Source: Saxidomus purpurata
Taxonomy: Eukaryota; Mollusca; Bivalvia; Venerida; Veneridae
DNA: 64,000 nt
Assembly: GCA_022818135.1 (NCBI GenBank)
Contig: JAFMSR010000010.1
Coordinates: 29,759,132-29,823,131, forward strand
Direction: 5' to 3'
Shown here: positions 14,027 to 24,680 of the stretch, in pieces
Numbering within the stretch: the stretch's first letter is position 1
Layout of the letters: every line of letters starts with the position of its first letter
The notes under the pieces: model-generated
The model's input: the letters and a program-made list of their open reading frames with translations, nothing else
Databases searched by the model: none
Told to the model about the DNA's origin: nothing
Made by a program: the position numbers and the translations under genes

Positions 14027-14711
14027 TCCTTGTCAAAATCAATGTCCAAAAGTTATTTCAGAGTTTACCAAAGCTCATTAGAATTTAATTTCTGTCTTTC
14101 ACCAACATATTGTCAAGTTAACATTGCTGTCAACGATTTGTTTACCTTTTTTTGAATACCGGTATTTGTTAATTGCAACAATGCATTCAATAAAACCTTT
14201 ATCTTCTTTATCGGTGTTACGACAATGAAGTGATGTTTATTTTACTCATATATGCAACTGAGTATTATAACAAACTTGGAGAAAATATAGTTATGAAAAT
14301 TCATTACTTTCAATAATCAAAGGACTGAAAGTGCTGGAGGATCGATTGTCTCTGAACAACACAGTCTGCACACATACATGTGTAAATATCAGGACAACAC
14401 AGATTGTACACATCACATGTGTAAATATCAGGACACCCTTGCACGAGTGAAGTTATAAACTGGGGACACAACTGTCCACAAATTTTGACCTTTAACCATT
14501 TGTGTAAACTTTACTTTTGAGATAGGAACCCATGTGCTTACATTTTGCATTCAGTGACTATGTTCAACTACCCTATGAAGTATTAAGCTGTGAATGGTAA
14601 CTGAGAAATGGATTCTGACAAAGCTGAACTGAAAATTCATTGTTTGAACAACTTTTAATGCCATTCAAAAGTTATGGGATATGCCCATAGGGTTGATTGT
14701 ATTGTGCCAAT

Positions 14712-14955
14712 TCATTGATTCGGATTTAACGTCGCACTCAACAGCTAAGGTCATATTGCAACATTCAGCTTTCATGGAGGAGGAAGACCCTGGGTGCCAA
14801 TTCTGGCATTATTTCAGTCACGAGCGGGCACCTGGGTAGAACCTAGATAGCTCCCAGACATAAAAGAATTCGACCCAAGTAGGGCACGAACCTACAGCGG
14901 TGAGGGACAAGTAAACATCAGTCAATGACCTCAACCACTCGGCAACAGATGCCAT
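14712..14955 (-). repeat. tRNA-Ser/Leu-like SINE
   Basis: Read on the minus strand, the head is tRNA-like: 'gttgccgagtggttgaggtc' (A box, class II tRNA type) and 'taggttcgtgccctac' (B box) about 50 bases on, as expected for a tRNA with a long variable arm. A core follows, with 'ctgggagctatctaggttctacc' type sequence, ending in 'gcgacgttaaatccgaatca'. A 'gacgttaaa' tail is typical of molluscan SINEs of the V/Meta-domain kind, from memory. Clear flanking target duplications were not identified. Confidence 0.7.
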
Positions 14956-15989
14956 TGTTTGATGCCAAGCAATTGTCTGAAGTTTCAAGGCTTTAATGGT
15001 TACCGAGAAAGTGAATTTTAAGAAAGCTTAACCAGATTCAAGACGACAGTGACGACTAACATCAAGAAGGTTATGACAATGGCTCTTCTTTTTTTCAAAG
15101 AAAAGCTAAAAATTGATAAATCAATCTTTTGTTATAAATTGATTCAGTATATACATATTGTAGAACAAGTACTTGCAGCTTACATTAACTATCCCCGTGA
15201 GTTGTTCCAAAATACTGCGAATTGCAATATACCGGGTCTATTGCGCACACCTAGTCATTACCAGCTTTTCTTCGATACTGTTTTAAATTTTCATAACTTG
15301 TATAAAACAACAACTGAATGTTTTAATAGCAGGCTATTATCTTTCATATTTAACATATACTAGACTCTAGCAGTATTTCGTAACAAGTAATAATGATGAT
15401 GATTATGATGATAATTATGTTCCTATATAATTAATGTATGCATGAATGTACACACCAAAATTTAGTGTAGCAAAAGAATCGTGGTAAAGTTTAGTTTAAA
15501 CAATATCTATTCTCGAAAATACATAGTATATATACATACATAGTACAAAGGTGTAACAATATAACTGGAGTCTGAAAATAAGCTTTCAAAGAAAACTTAA
15601 ATTAATTCATTTTCCTACTTTGGTAAAGTTTGAAAGTTTTTGTTACAATTTATATTGAGTTAATATTTGTTCTTTGTAAATGACAGCATAATCCAGAGAA
15701 ATGAATTTGATTTTCCCTTTAGATTATTGCATTTGTCTATATCTAAAGATCGTAGTTAAGACATGTAGATCTATGTGATTTCTTACAGTTATTCGTACCC
15801 AGGTACGAATCGACTTCGCCGAAATGCGGACATTTTCGTACCATTTTCGAACCACGCATTTACATAAAATACAACTATTACGTGTTTAAAGCATAAAAAC
15901 ATGTTGTCATATTTCAAAAAGACATCTACAAGTGCCTCTGTAGAGTTAATTTGCTGATAAGTTTCAGTTTTATACCTTAACGCATGAAG

Positions 15990-16262
15990 GCGTATTTTAG
16001 ACTAGTTTTTTGGAAAATCTTTAGAGACACTAAATGACAACTAGTCAGGCCGAGCACTTTTGATGATCGAGTCGTTGGCCAGTTACAAAAAAATCGTTTT
16101 TTTATGTTGAATTCCGAGTTTTGTTATTTAAAATTCAAGAGTACCTAGTGGTTCGATAATGTATTACGATGTTCCGATAGTTCATGACACATTATTCGGC
16201 CTGACTAGGTGTCTTTTAGTGTCTCCGGTCTGACTTAGAAAACTGTTCTGATCAAAACCGCG
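15990..16262. repeat. inverted repeat, about 36-bp best arms
   Basis: 'gacactaaatgacaactagt' with 'caggccga' at about 16,027-16,056 is matched in reverse complement at about 16,194-16,231. The arms extend more weakly outward ('gactagttttttggaaaatc' against 'gacttagaaaactgttctga'). The loop is about 140 bases. It is probably a small non-autonomous DNA element or foldback. Confidence 0.6.
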
Positions 16263-16483
16263 TAGGAAACTAGTTCTATATACAGAACAGATACCTCGTT
16301 AATTTTTAGTAATTTTTAATGTTTTACATTTATTCATCAATATATCATAATGAAAACAGAGTACAAGGTAATGCATTACAATTCTTTTTAAGTCATTGAA
16401 TATATAGAACTACTTTTCGGTCGTATTCGACAAAAAATTGTGTTAAGAGTTCGGCCGTAAGGGTCTGAAATACTCTGTTAACT

Positions 16484-16516
16484 TTGGATACGATTGAATA
16501 AATTCAATCGATCCAA
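16484..16516. repeat. palindrome at edge of A-only segment
   Basis: 'ttggatacgattgaat' is followed after one base by its reverse complement with a single-base indel ('attcaatcgatccaa'). It sits exactly at the right boundary of the segment that copy B lacks. Confidence 0.8.
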
Positions 16517-16926
16517 ACAGTAGAGAAAGGCAGTGTAGTAATTCCATACAGAATTATTATATTCAATTAGACGGTACACAAGTAAAGGCTACTTTATTGG
16601 TAAAACTCACATAAATAAAGCTCTATTAACATTTATAAATACATTGATATATTAAAGTCCCAGAATCACTTTGAATTTACTGATATTATAAGAAAATTAT
16701 ATTGATAAGATAATGATAGAACCATGTTCTATTCACTCTAAAACAATGTTGTAAATGTGATCCTGGGACTGTAAAACAATTATAAAATCATGTTGAAAAT
16801 ATCACACACAAATGATTATCACAAACAGTATTATAGAAATAAACATCTTGGAGGACGATTTTGTAGAAATCTTTTTATAACAATGAACGTTTAATCTTGT
16901 CATTAAAAGAGTATAAAATGGATGCA

Positions 16927-16932
16927 TTTATT
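16927..16932 (-). promoter_or_regulatory. likely poly(A) signal of the EXD1-like gene
   Basis: AATAAA on the minus strand (plus-strand tttatt), about 120 bases past the stop codon at 17,052. A second AATAAA overlaps the stop codon itself. In copy B the matching region also reads tttatt. Confidence 0.4.
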
Positions 16933-17051
16933 TGCCTTTTTATAGATATACATCCGTATAACACTATAACGACTGACATTATTCAGTGATAAAGTATATC
17001 AAACAGATATAATGCACACATGTCTCATTGTTCAAAACCTTTTGCGTAGTT

Positions 17052-19133
17052 TTATTGCCTCCTATTGCGACCTCTGTTTGCCTGTGGCAATAACCCGAGG
17101 AATTCAATGGCTCTCTGCTTTACCAAATCCGGTACTGATTCGTCATTCCTTAAGAAGGTTAGCTTTTTTCTGAAAGCGTCATTTACGACAAACGTCCCAT
17201 TCTGATAATTTTCCAGGACAGTGCTGAGCCTTTCGTATGCGATCTTCCAGTGCAGAGACACAACGACGGGATGGTAATTACTTGATGAAAGTCTCAGTCT
17301 ATCTATGACCATTTTCTCAGATGCTGAAAGTTCTTCTGTTCTGGTATCTCTTGTATACTTCAGTGGTATTTGGTCAAGAATCCCCGATTCGTATTTCTGC
17401 AAAAGACTTTTAGCATTTCTCTGTACGTGTGTTGGAGCATCCGGATTATTTGCTAAGAACTTCAGCTTCGGGATGGTGATTGTTATGCAGTAATTTGTGT
17501 TTGCATTTAATTTTTCAATGTTATCGTTTACCTCTTGTTCTACAATCTTCCAGTGCATAGATACTACGACAGGATGGTTACTTGAAGACAGCTTCAACCT
17601 CTCTAAGACCATTTTCTCAGATGCTGAAAGTTCTTCTGTTCTGGTATCTCTTGTATACTTCAGTGGTATTTGGTCAAGAATCCCCGATTCGTATTTCTGC
17701 AAAAGACTTTTAGCATTTCTCTGAACGTGTGTTGGAGCATCCGGATTATTTGCTAAGAGCTTCAGCTTCGGGATGGTGATTGTTATGCAGTAATTTGTGT
17801 TTGCATTTAATTTTTCAATGTTATCGTTTACCTCTTGTTCTACAATCTTCCAGTGCATAGATACTACGACAGGATGGTTACTTGAAGACAGCTTCAACCT
17901 CTCTAAGACCATTTTCTCAGATGCTGAAAGTTCTTCTGTTCTGGTATCTGTTGTATACTTCAGTGGTATTTGGTCAAGAATCCCCGATTCGTATTTCTGC
18001 AAAAGACTTTTAGCATTTCTCTGTACGTGTGTTGGAGCATCCGGATTATTTGCTAAGAACTTCAGCTTCGGGATGGTGATTGTTATGCAGTAATTTGTGT
18101 TTGCATTTAATTTTTCAATGTTATCGTTTACCTCTTGTTCTACAATCTTCCAGTGCATAGATACTACGACAGGATGGTTTCTTGAAGACAGCTTCAACCT
18201 CTCTAAGACCATTTTCTCAGATGCTGAAAGTTCTTCTGTTCTGGTATCTGTTGTATACTTCAGTGGTATTTGGTCAAGAATCCCCGATTCATATTTCTGC
18301 AAAAGACTTTTAGCATTTCTCTGAACGTGTGTTGGAGCATCCGGATTATTTGCTAAGAACTTCAGCTTCGGGATGGTGATTGTTATGCAGTAATTTGTGT
18401 TTGCATTTAATTTTTCAATGTTATCGTTTACCTCTTGTTCTACAATCTTCCAGTGCATAGATACTACGACAGGATGGTAGTTACTTGAAGACAGCTTCAA
18501 CCTCTCTAAGACCTTTCTTTCTGCATCAGCCAGTTCTTCAACAGTTGTATTTCTGTCATATTTTCGTGATACTCTGTCCAGTTTAACCGATTCATTCTTC
18601 TCCATGAGTGTATGAGCAATACCTTTAATGACGGCTGGAACACCAGGATGGTTCGTAAAGAACTTTAGCTTCGGAACTGGTATCGTCATGTTATAATCAT
18701 GGTCCGCATTTAAGTTTTCTATGGCTTCTTTCATCTCGTGTTCTGCGATTTTCCAGTGTAAGGTTACTACTGTGGGTGGATATTCTGGTTCATCTTCAGA
18801 CAAAAGTTTCAAGCCTCTGATCATCTGATACTCAGTCTTAGATATATACACGAGTGGAGTATCCGCAGTGTATTTCTCTTGTATATCGCTAGTAACAATT
18901 TCAACAATTTGTCGCTCGATTCTGATTGCATCATTTTGCAGTTGCTCAGATCCACAGTGCTCTATGTCGCTAAGCTTGAAGAGAAGGCCACGATCTGGAT
19001 TAAACGTGGCAGGGTCTTCAAGCTGTTCTTCAACTGACTTCAGATAACTGTTCCATGACTGATTCTTTAAGCGTTTAATCGCATCCGGGAGATCAGACAT
19101 CTTTTTCGCTGTTGTCTGGTTCAGCGCTCTAAT
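17052..19133 (-). CDS. EXD1-like gene, exon 6: repeat-array exon
   Basis: One 2,082-base exon. It opens with 11 codons (IRALNQTTAKK) before an internal Met at 19,100, and ends at TAA. The internal ATG has a good AAAAAG context, so this part could also start on its own. It contains an N-terminal unit of about 90 residues, six repeat units of about 100 residues (the middle four nearly identical) and a basic GRNRRQ tail. Repeats are rich in Lys, Glu, Leu and Asn and look alpha-helical. No signal peptide or membrane segment is seen. Confidence 0.85.
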   Translation of the reverse strand: MRALNQTTAKKMSDLPDAIKRLKNQSWNSYLKSVEEQLEDPATFNPDRGLLFKLSDIEHCGSEQLQNDAIRIERQIVEIVTSDIQEKYTADTPLVYISKTEYQMIRGLKLLSEDEPEYPPTVVTLHWKIAEHEMKEAIENLNADHDYNMTIPVPKLKFFTNHPGVPAVIKGIAHTLMEKNESVKLDRVSRKYDRNTTVEELADAERKVLERLKLSSSNYHPVVVSMHWKIVEQEVNDNIEKLNANTNYCITITIPKLKFLANNPDAPTHVQRNAKSLLQKYESGILDQIPLKYTTDTRTEELSASEKMVLERLKLSSRNHPVVVSMHWKIVEQEVNDNIEKLNANTNYCITITIPKLKFLANNPDAPTHVQRNAKSLLQKYESGILDQIPLKYTTDTRTEELSASEKMVLERLKLSSSNHPVVVSMHWKIVEQEVNDNIEKLNANTNYCITITIPKLKLLANNPDAPTHVQRNAKSLLQKYESGILDQIPLKYTRDTRTEELSASEKMVLERLKLSSSNHPVVVSMHWKIVEQEVNDNIEKLNANTNYCITITIPKLKFLANNPDAPTHVQRNAKSLLQKYESGILDQIPLKYTRDTRTEELSASEKMVIDRLRLSSSNYHPVVVSLHWKIAYERLSTVLENYQNGTFVVNDAFRKKLTFLRNDESVPDLVKQRAIEFLGLLPQANRGRNRRQ

Positions 19134-22030
19134 CTACAAAAAGAAACAACAGTACAAATTTAACCATACTATATGCAAATAGACACTGTTGTCTAGCAAA
19201 CACTGTCAGGTCTATATAATGAGGTATATATTATATTTTTACAAATTTATGTATGCTAAATGCATACATTTTGTTTGTATTAATCATACTTATAGACATT
19301 TGTTAGTGTTGTAATGTTAAATGCAATTTGATACTGTTGCTGCTGTTGTTATTTAGCGATATCGCAGTAAAGGTATATCAAAACAAAAGTGTCAAAATGT
19401 ATAAAACAAAATCCTATTACCATTGCCACAGTGGAAAATGTGATGGTAATCAGATTCTTGATTAAGTTTGTGAAAAATGATATTCTAAGTGAGGAAGCGG
19501 AAATTAAAATTTGTTAGAACTTCGACAGTTGAAAGGGACAAAAGGGTAGTTTGGTTACTCACATGATCAAATTATAACAAAATTTGTAAAGATGTGATAT
19601 ATATATATATAGCATAGATATAACGAGGACATATTGAAAGTAGGAGATGCCAATAAGGCAAATTTTTGACAATTACTACGTATCTTAAGCGTTCTGGCTG
19701 GTAGTCAAAATTCCCTGGCACGCGCACATTATCTAAAGAGAAAGTTGTATAAAATAGAACAAAGTTAACAAGTAATCACATGTTATATAAAAGTTTGTAA
19801 CCAACCTCATCTTCGTCAGTAATGGTAGTGAAATCCGTCTCAAGGCTGTACTTTGTAACCATCTGCTGTATCACTTCATTTTGGATTTTCATGTTTCTGT
19901 CCTTGCGACGTTGTTTTATATCTGGATCTATCTCAAATTCAATTTCTTCATGAACCCTTTCATGAAATAAGTCACCAAGTCCATTTTCAAAGATATACCT
20001 GTAAATTACATTTTACTTTGTACTAATAAGTTCATAAATCAAGGAATTTTACAAAACAGTATTGCTTGTTTGTATATACATTTTCCGAACTCCAAGCAGC
20101 GAGTTCTCCCCTTTATACTAACAGTATCTCCGGCAGCAATTTTTAAATTTCATTGTTAACATATTACATTCTTGTAACACGGTACTTCGACGGTCATGTA
20201 ATATCGTGTGAAGATGACACCAACTAGACAATTGTCGTGATGGTATTTCGGATTAACGGAACTATGAATATTCATTGAACAACCATAACTGTTAATCGTT
20301 AGATGACAGTTGAAAATAATTATGGTTAGTTCAAGGCATTGTTTGTGCGGTGAACAAATACACAATAACCATTCGGCAAGTAATAATTGCACAGAAAATA
20401 GCATGTGAGCCTAATGTGTACAATTTAAAAAATAAAATTTACTATTAAACATTTATCTGACAAAATAAGAGGATGGTTCTTAAATGTTGAGATCCTAAAT
20501 GTTATAAATGTGTAATATACTTTTTCTGTGTTTCATAGACCTCTGGAATCAGGGCTGTCACATCTCCACTAGCATACTCTAACATTTCTTGCGTCATAGG
20601 TCTTTTAGCCCAGAAATCTCCAACATGTTTGTTCCATTCCATCTAAAATATATCTGTGCAGTGCAATATACAGAGTGACAAACAGCCAAATTAAACTTTC
20701 ACACATAACATACGTCGATATGTTTGTTAGGTTGACTGATTGCCTGTGTATGGACTGGGATTAATCAACAGAAACGAGATATCTGCAGATATTGCACAGT
20801 ACGTTTAGCAAATAGTTGCTTTGAACAAATATTGCAATGATTTGTTTCGTTAACATAGCGCACTATTTCAAAAGGTATGTTTATCATGCACCTAACGGCA
20901 TATAAAATGTCAATTCAACACTAAATAGATCATCTTTTTCAGGTAAGTGCATGAGCAGCTGGTAAAAGACACTTAGTATTATTCTATGATTGTGATGGAC
21001 ATTGTTCAACAATTGACTAATATGTCCAGTTAACTAGTACTATAGGCTGGTTTGCACAGTGAACCAAATTTACATTACTTGTAATCAGTCTTGCTTTACT
21101 TGATATAATATCAGAAAATTAGTTCCTCCTGATTTTATTGTTTCGCATTATTCGTTCTTACCTTCACGTCTTCCTTGCCCTCGTAAACGTCAGCATTTTC
21201 TGAATATAGCTCGCAAATCTCGGCTAGTTTTACTCTCGATGGGATCTTCCTCCCTTTATGCTCTTGGATCACGAGATGTGCTACCTGAGTTAAAATAATT
21301 CAACTTTAAAAGTTAGTGATGTAATCTAATTTCAATTAATTTTTATTCGTTTTTTTCTTTATACACACATCTTTATGTAAAAGTTGTAGATTATTATCTT
21401 ATCAAACTTAGATTTGTTAATAATTAACCGATATCTAAATTGGATTTAAAAAAAAGATACTTGACAGTATTTGCTCTTAATAGATTTAATTACCTGTGTG
21501 TCGAAAACATTTTCAAGTCTGATACCAAACTGATAGGACAGAGCTGCACTGTCCCCTGAACACGACTGAATTACCTGAAAATAATAACAATGGGGATATA
21601 TGCTTTCAATCCTAGAGAAATATTCTGAAACACAGCCTTAACGACGATGTGTATTTTGCTTAGACATGCTCTTTTAATTTCAGTACTACAAGAATGCAGT
21701 ATAACGCTTTATTCATGCACTACATTACCTTAACAATATCCTTCGAAGTTAGAATTGAAGTTAGACCAGTCTGCTCAAAGAATGTTCTATCCTGAGCTCC
21801 ATTTTTCATTACGTCGAATAAGTAAACCTTTCCGTCAAGAGTACCAATCTGCAGCAACGTAAGAGGTCCGTCTTTGCCAAGCTGTACGCCTTCAGAATCA
21901 AGAGCAATCAACTCTTCTTGTTGAAGATGTCTCACTGCATCTTTACACTCTCGTATGTTTTCGGGTGAGAATAGGGTTGGTGATGGAGATGCCATTGTTA
22001 ATTTGACAGTAGCGCATTAAATACTAGGAT
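17052..22030 (-). CDS. EXD1-like 3'-5' exonuclease with C-terminal tandem repeats
   Basis: Six coding exons, all with GT-AG junctions in consistent phase: 21,995-21,729; 21,574-21,494; 21,284-21,162; 20,642-20,521; 19,998-19,806; 19,133-17,052, giving about 955 residues. Residues 1-200 are a DEDDy-type 3'-5' exonuclease domain of the RNase D/EXD1 class: Exo I D33 and E35 (LIALDSEGVQLG), Exo II D97 (SCSGDSAAL), the NVFDTQ signature, VAHLVIQEHKGRKIP, and Exo III Y180/D184 (YASGDVTAL). Residues 198-273 are charged linker. From about residue 350 the protein is a tandem array of six roughly 100-residue units built on HPVVVSMHWKIVEQEV and ITIPKLKFLANNPDAP. EXD1 in mouse and silkworm is an RNA-binding piRNA factor that lacks nuclease activity; here the catalytic acids are kept. 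The repeats are not a domain I recognise. The ATG at 21,995 is chosen because MASPSP is preceded by a plausible acceptor at 22,031 and no open frame. The in-frame join to the repeats rests on splice logic without transcript evidence. Confidence 0.85.
17311..18510 (-). repeat. four 300-bp in-frame coding repeats
   Basis: The phrase starting 'attttctcagatgctgaaag' recurs at 17,311, 17,611, 17,911 and 18,211. The 300-base units between differ by only a handful of substitutions (for example 'atctcttg' against 'atctgttg', 'aagaac' against 'aagagc') and one 3-base insertion near 18,478. Because the unit is a multiple of three, the frame is kept. Confidence 0.95.
19806..19998 (-). CDS. EXD1-like gene, coding exon 5
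   Basis: 193 bases that complete the split Lys codon and end in phase 0 (GAG|gttggt). The peptide is a charged helical linker, with KYIFENGLGDLFHERVHEE first and an acidic DFTTITDEDE end. Confidence 0.8.
20521..20642 (-). CDS. EXD1-like gene, coding exon 4
   Basis: 122 bases ending in phase 2 (AAAAA|gtatat). It carries FWAKRPMTQEMLEYASGDV, the Exo III tyrosine and aspartate of the DEDDy subclass. Confidence 0.85.
21162..21284 (-). CDS. EXD1-like gene, coding exon 3
   Basis: 41 codons between 'ttttaactcag' and AAG|gtaaga. It contains VAHLVIQEHKGRKIPSR and LYSENADVYEGKED, strongly reminiscent of EXD1 family members. Confidence 0.85.
21494..21574 (-). CDS. EXD1-like gene, coding exon 2
   Basis: 27 codons between 'ttattttcag' and CAG|gtaatt. 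It carries Exo II Asp97 and ends in NVFDTQ. The His-Asp pair common before this motif in EXD relatives (HDCR) is Gln-Ser here. Confidence 0.85.
21729..21995 (-). CDS. EXD1-like gene, coding exon 1
   Basis: 89 codons in phase 0, ending AAG|gtaatg. It carries Exo I (D33, E35) and the LTLLQIG..DGKVYLFDV strand pattern typical of DnaQ-like exonucleases. Confidence 0.85.
21996..22030 (-). promoter_or_regulatory. 5' UTR with upstream splice acceptor
   Basis: Just upstream of the chosen start the minus strand reads a pyrimidine-rich 'tttcttctcacatag' ending at 22,031, a good acceptor. The first coding exon therefore probably begins with about 35 untranslated bases, and a non-coding first exon should lie to the right. 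A relatively GC- and CpG-rich patch at 22,740-22,870 is a candidate promoter or first exon. Confidence 0.4.
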
Positions 22031-24680
22031 CTATGTGAGAAGAAAGCATACATATATAGACATATGTTTAGGGACCTATTGTCAGACATTCAGTTTTAAC
22101 GACAAATTTAGAACATTAGTTGAGTGATACTCACGAACGGTTGCAAAATCTATTGTACAAGCTTATGTTAAAAGAAGATAATGCACTTTAAAAAAAGATG
22201 AACGTATTTTAACATAATAATATAATGATCAATATCAAGAATATTGTTTATTAATTTTATCGAACATTGACTTTATTGAGGCCAACTTAGACTGTATATT
22301 TTATATTATTCAAACGTTGATTAAATCATCATTCATTTAAGAAAATTTAGTAGTACTTATGTACAGTATTGTAGTTGTTCATTATGAACTTACTAGTACG
22401 TTAGAGCTTTAGTCAAAATGAAATATTCATAATTCTCTGTGAATGTACATAGAAATATCAATTTATTTATCCTTCTCATTTCAGCACTTGATATATTCAA
22501 CTATGAAAATAACACATGTCATGTAAATCAACCATACAATTCACTTAGTACCTTTCTTCCATTGTATATGAATAGTGCCTCATGTAATATTTCTCTTAGG
22601 GAAGGATACCGTGAAAGCGTCAAGTTGGGAAACTGTTAAATGTCAATAGTTGCATAAGCAGTATTCAATAAAATGACTTATAAAAAAGCTAGACTTAAGC
22701 ATTATTGCTGAATGACTTGAGCCCATACTCCTAACCTACGAGATAACATCACCCGCGTTATTGTGACCATCTCCCTGTCGAGCCGAATATCCTTATCAGT
22801 GCGTTTTGTCCTTTATTCTCGCGATTGCGAAGCAAGTTTGCAACTTAGATAAATCGCTTTCGAGACTCATTCAAGATAAAACAAATCTCTAAGAGAGAAA
22901 GAGAGAGAGAGGCAATGTGGAAATATCTGTGTCTTGCCTAGGGTCATATTCCAAGTAACACATGTATCATTATAAAAAATATGTTGCAAGGTTCCCTAAG
23001 CAGGTAATACTGGTTAAAATGCAATAAAAGATTTAAGGATTATCACTTGCCGAACGCTGATAATGGGTTCATGTTTATACAAAAAATGCGATCATTGGAA
23101 AGTTTTTACATTTTCTGGACATTATGATAATAAAGATAAAACCTTTGAATGTTCAGAAGAAAGTGAGCAAAAACTGATATCTTACCTACATAAAGTAGTT
23201 TTGTTCTTGAATTTTATTGCAACATTGAAGTTGATACTTTGTTTCTTTTTCTTTAAGTTTGTATGTTGTTTTTCACTCAAATTCATTACAAAAAAAGTGA
23301 ATAGTTAAAGACAAGAAAAACTGTGATACAAAGTATCACAGCGGTCCTTCAAACAAAACTGACATGTAAATATTTTGGAAATTGGTGATGGTTGATATTG
23401 AGGCATGACCCCATAAGAATTCAAGGAGACCAAGCTTAACTTATACCTTAAGCAAATATCAAGTATAATATGTTGAAAAGCTTCAGCCCATAATTGTCAA
23501 GTTTTCAATACTATATACTTTCAATGATTCATATTCAAATTTTGAAAGAAATTTACCGTCTAATTAAAAAGATATATGGAATTTTTATACCCCTAGCCTC
23601 ATCTTGTAAATAACTAACTTAACAGTATACCAGAAAGAATAATTTGTCAATATTCAGTGACCATTATATAACAATTTAATATAATTTTGGTAATAAAGTT
23701 TTCAGTATACACTGTAGAGATACAGTAACTACACATTCACTTATGGGCCTGCCCAAATGATAGTAATGTAGATATGTTTACAAAGTTAAAAAGAATGATG
23801 AAGAAAATGTAAAGGGGTTTAAACTCAAAGAAAATGCAAATTATATCAACGAGGCATCCATTCCACTCTGTTAAATTTTGTCTTAATACTATTCTTAATA
23901 TGTATATAATGGCAAAAAAATATGAACTTTTCGGTCTAGATTTAAATAATCAGATCTAAAATCAGCCATTATCCTAATTAGTTTTACATGATTGAAGATA
24001 TTTAAGATTATTTGCCGTGAAATATGTTAAAATGGTTAAAAAGCTAAAAAGATAAGCAAAACAGAAGAAAAAAAGTTTAAAAAATTGGGTTCGGATGGGA
24101 TTTGAACTCCACTCGTAAAAGAACAAATCAGACGTCTTAACCAACTGCACTACGAGGAGTACATTTCTGTGGGAAAAATAACGTTATAATGAGAGACGAA
24201 TCTATATAAAGAACGACAACTCTTGCGTTTCTAGAAAAATAGACTGTGTCTGCAGTTTTCATCTCAAAAGTACCTAAATTTTCAATGAAGAGAGACGCAT
24301 ATATTCGATCTAGTGCTTAGTCTCCACGCACCCTTTACCTACCCCGTATTAGATATAGCTATACAATGTAGTTATTTTAAGCAAGCTGTTCGTCGCGAAA
24401 TGTATAACACTATAAATTGATTAAATAAATAAGTTATTTACCAACGGACGTGGAAGGTAGCGGAGATAAGTTTTACTTATGGCGTTATACTGGCACTGAT
24501 GAAGTTTACCTTACAGTCATAACTCACATCTGCTGTATGGGTTGAACCTGTTCAGCCAATTTACCAATAAAATCATAAATCACGTCTGCTGAATGAAACG
24601 AACCAGCTCTAGCATAGTTTACAATACATTCCTTTTGACATAAACTCTTTTCTTGAAGGTCTAAATGTACTACAACCCAT
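22031..24680. other. upstream region of EXD1-like gene
   Basis: No coding exon supported. It holds the CpG-containing patch at 22,740-22,870, a GA-rich microsatellite at about 22,888-22,912 and a tRNA-like relic (24,090-24,162). Copy B has lost all of it. Confidence 0.45.
24090..24162 (-). repeat. tRNA-like relic
   Basis: On the minus strand 'agtgcagttggttaagacg' (A-box-like) and 'gagttcaaatccc' (B-box-like) are spaced as in a tRNA. The sequence ends in CGAACCC, which does not pair with the CTCCTCG start, so the acceptor stem is broken. It is a tRNA pseudogene or SINE head, not a confident tRNA gene. Confidence 0.4.

Larger units (their letters stand above)
14318..16516. other. segment present only in copy A
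   Basis: Copy B runs straight from the equivalent of 14,317 to the equivalent of 16,520 (junction near 54,262), so this 2.2 kb was either inserted in A or deleted in B. It contains a SINE (14,712-14,955), an open frame of 104 codons at 15,049-15,363 that I do not recognise and doubt, an inverted repeat (about 15,990-16,260) and, at its right edge, a near-perfect palindrome (16,484-16,516). Confidence 0.7.

Noticed and set aside
13832..14155. 107-codon frame over the minisatellite, and its copy B partner at 53,760
   Set aside because: The peptide is a translation of the 17-18 base repeat, and the frame changes with unit number between the copies.
15049..15363. 104-codon ORF as a gene
   Set aside because: No ATG context, motif, splice signal or paralogue; it lies in the A-only block beside a SINE.
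17305..18324. Plus-strand frames of 62-98 codons repeated four times
   Set aside because: Shadow frames of the minus-strand coding repeats; the minus frame has the splice sites, length and paralogue conservation.
24090..24162. Functional tRNA gene
   Set aside because: A and B boxes are present, but the acceptor stem does not pair, so it is kept only as a relic.
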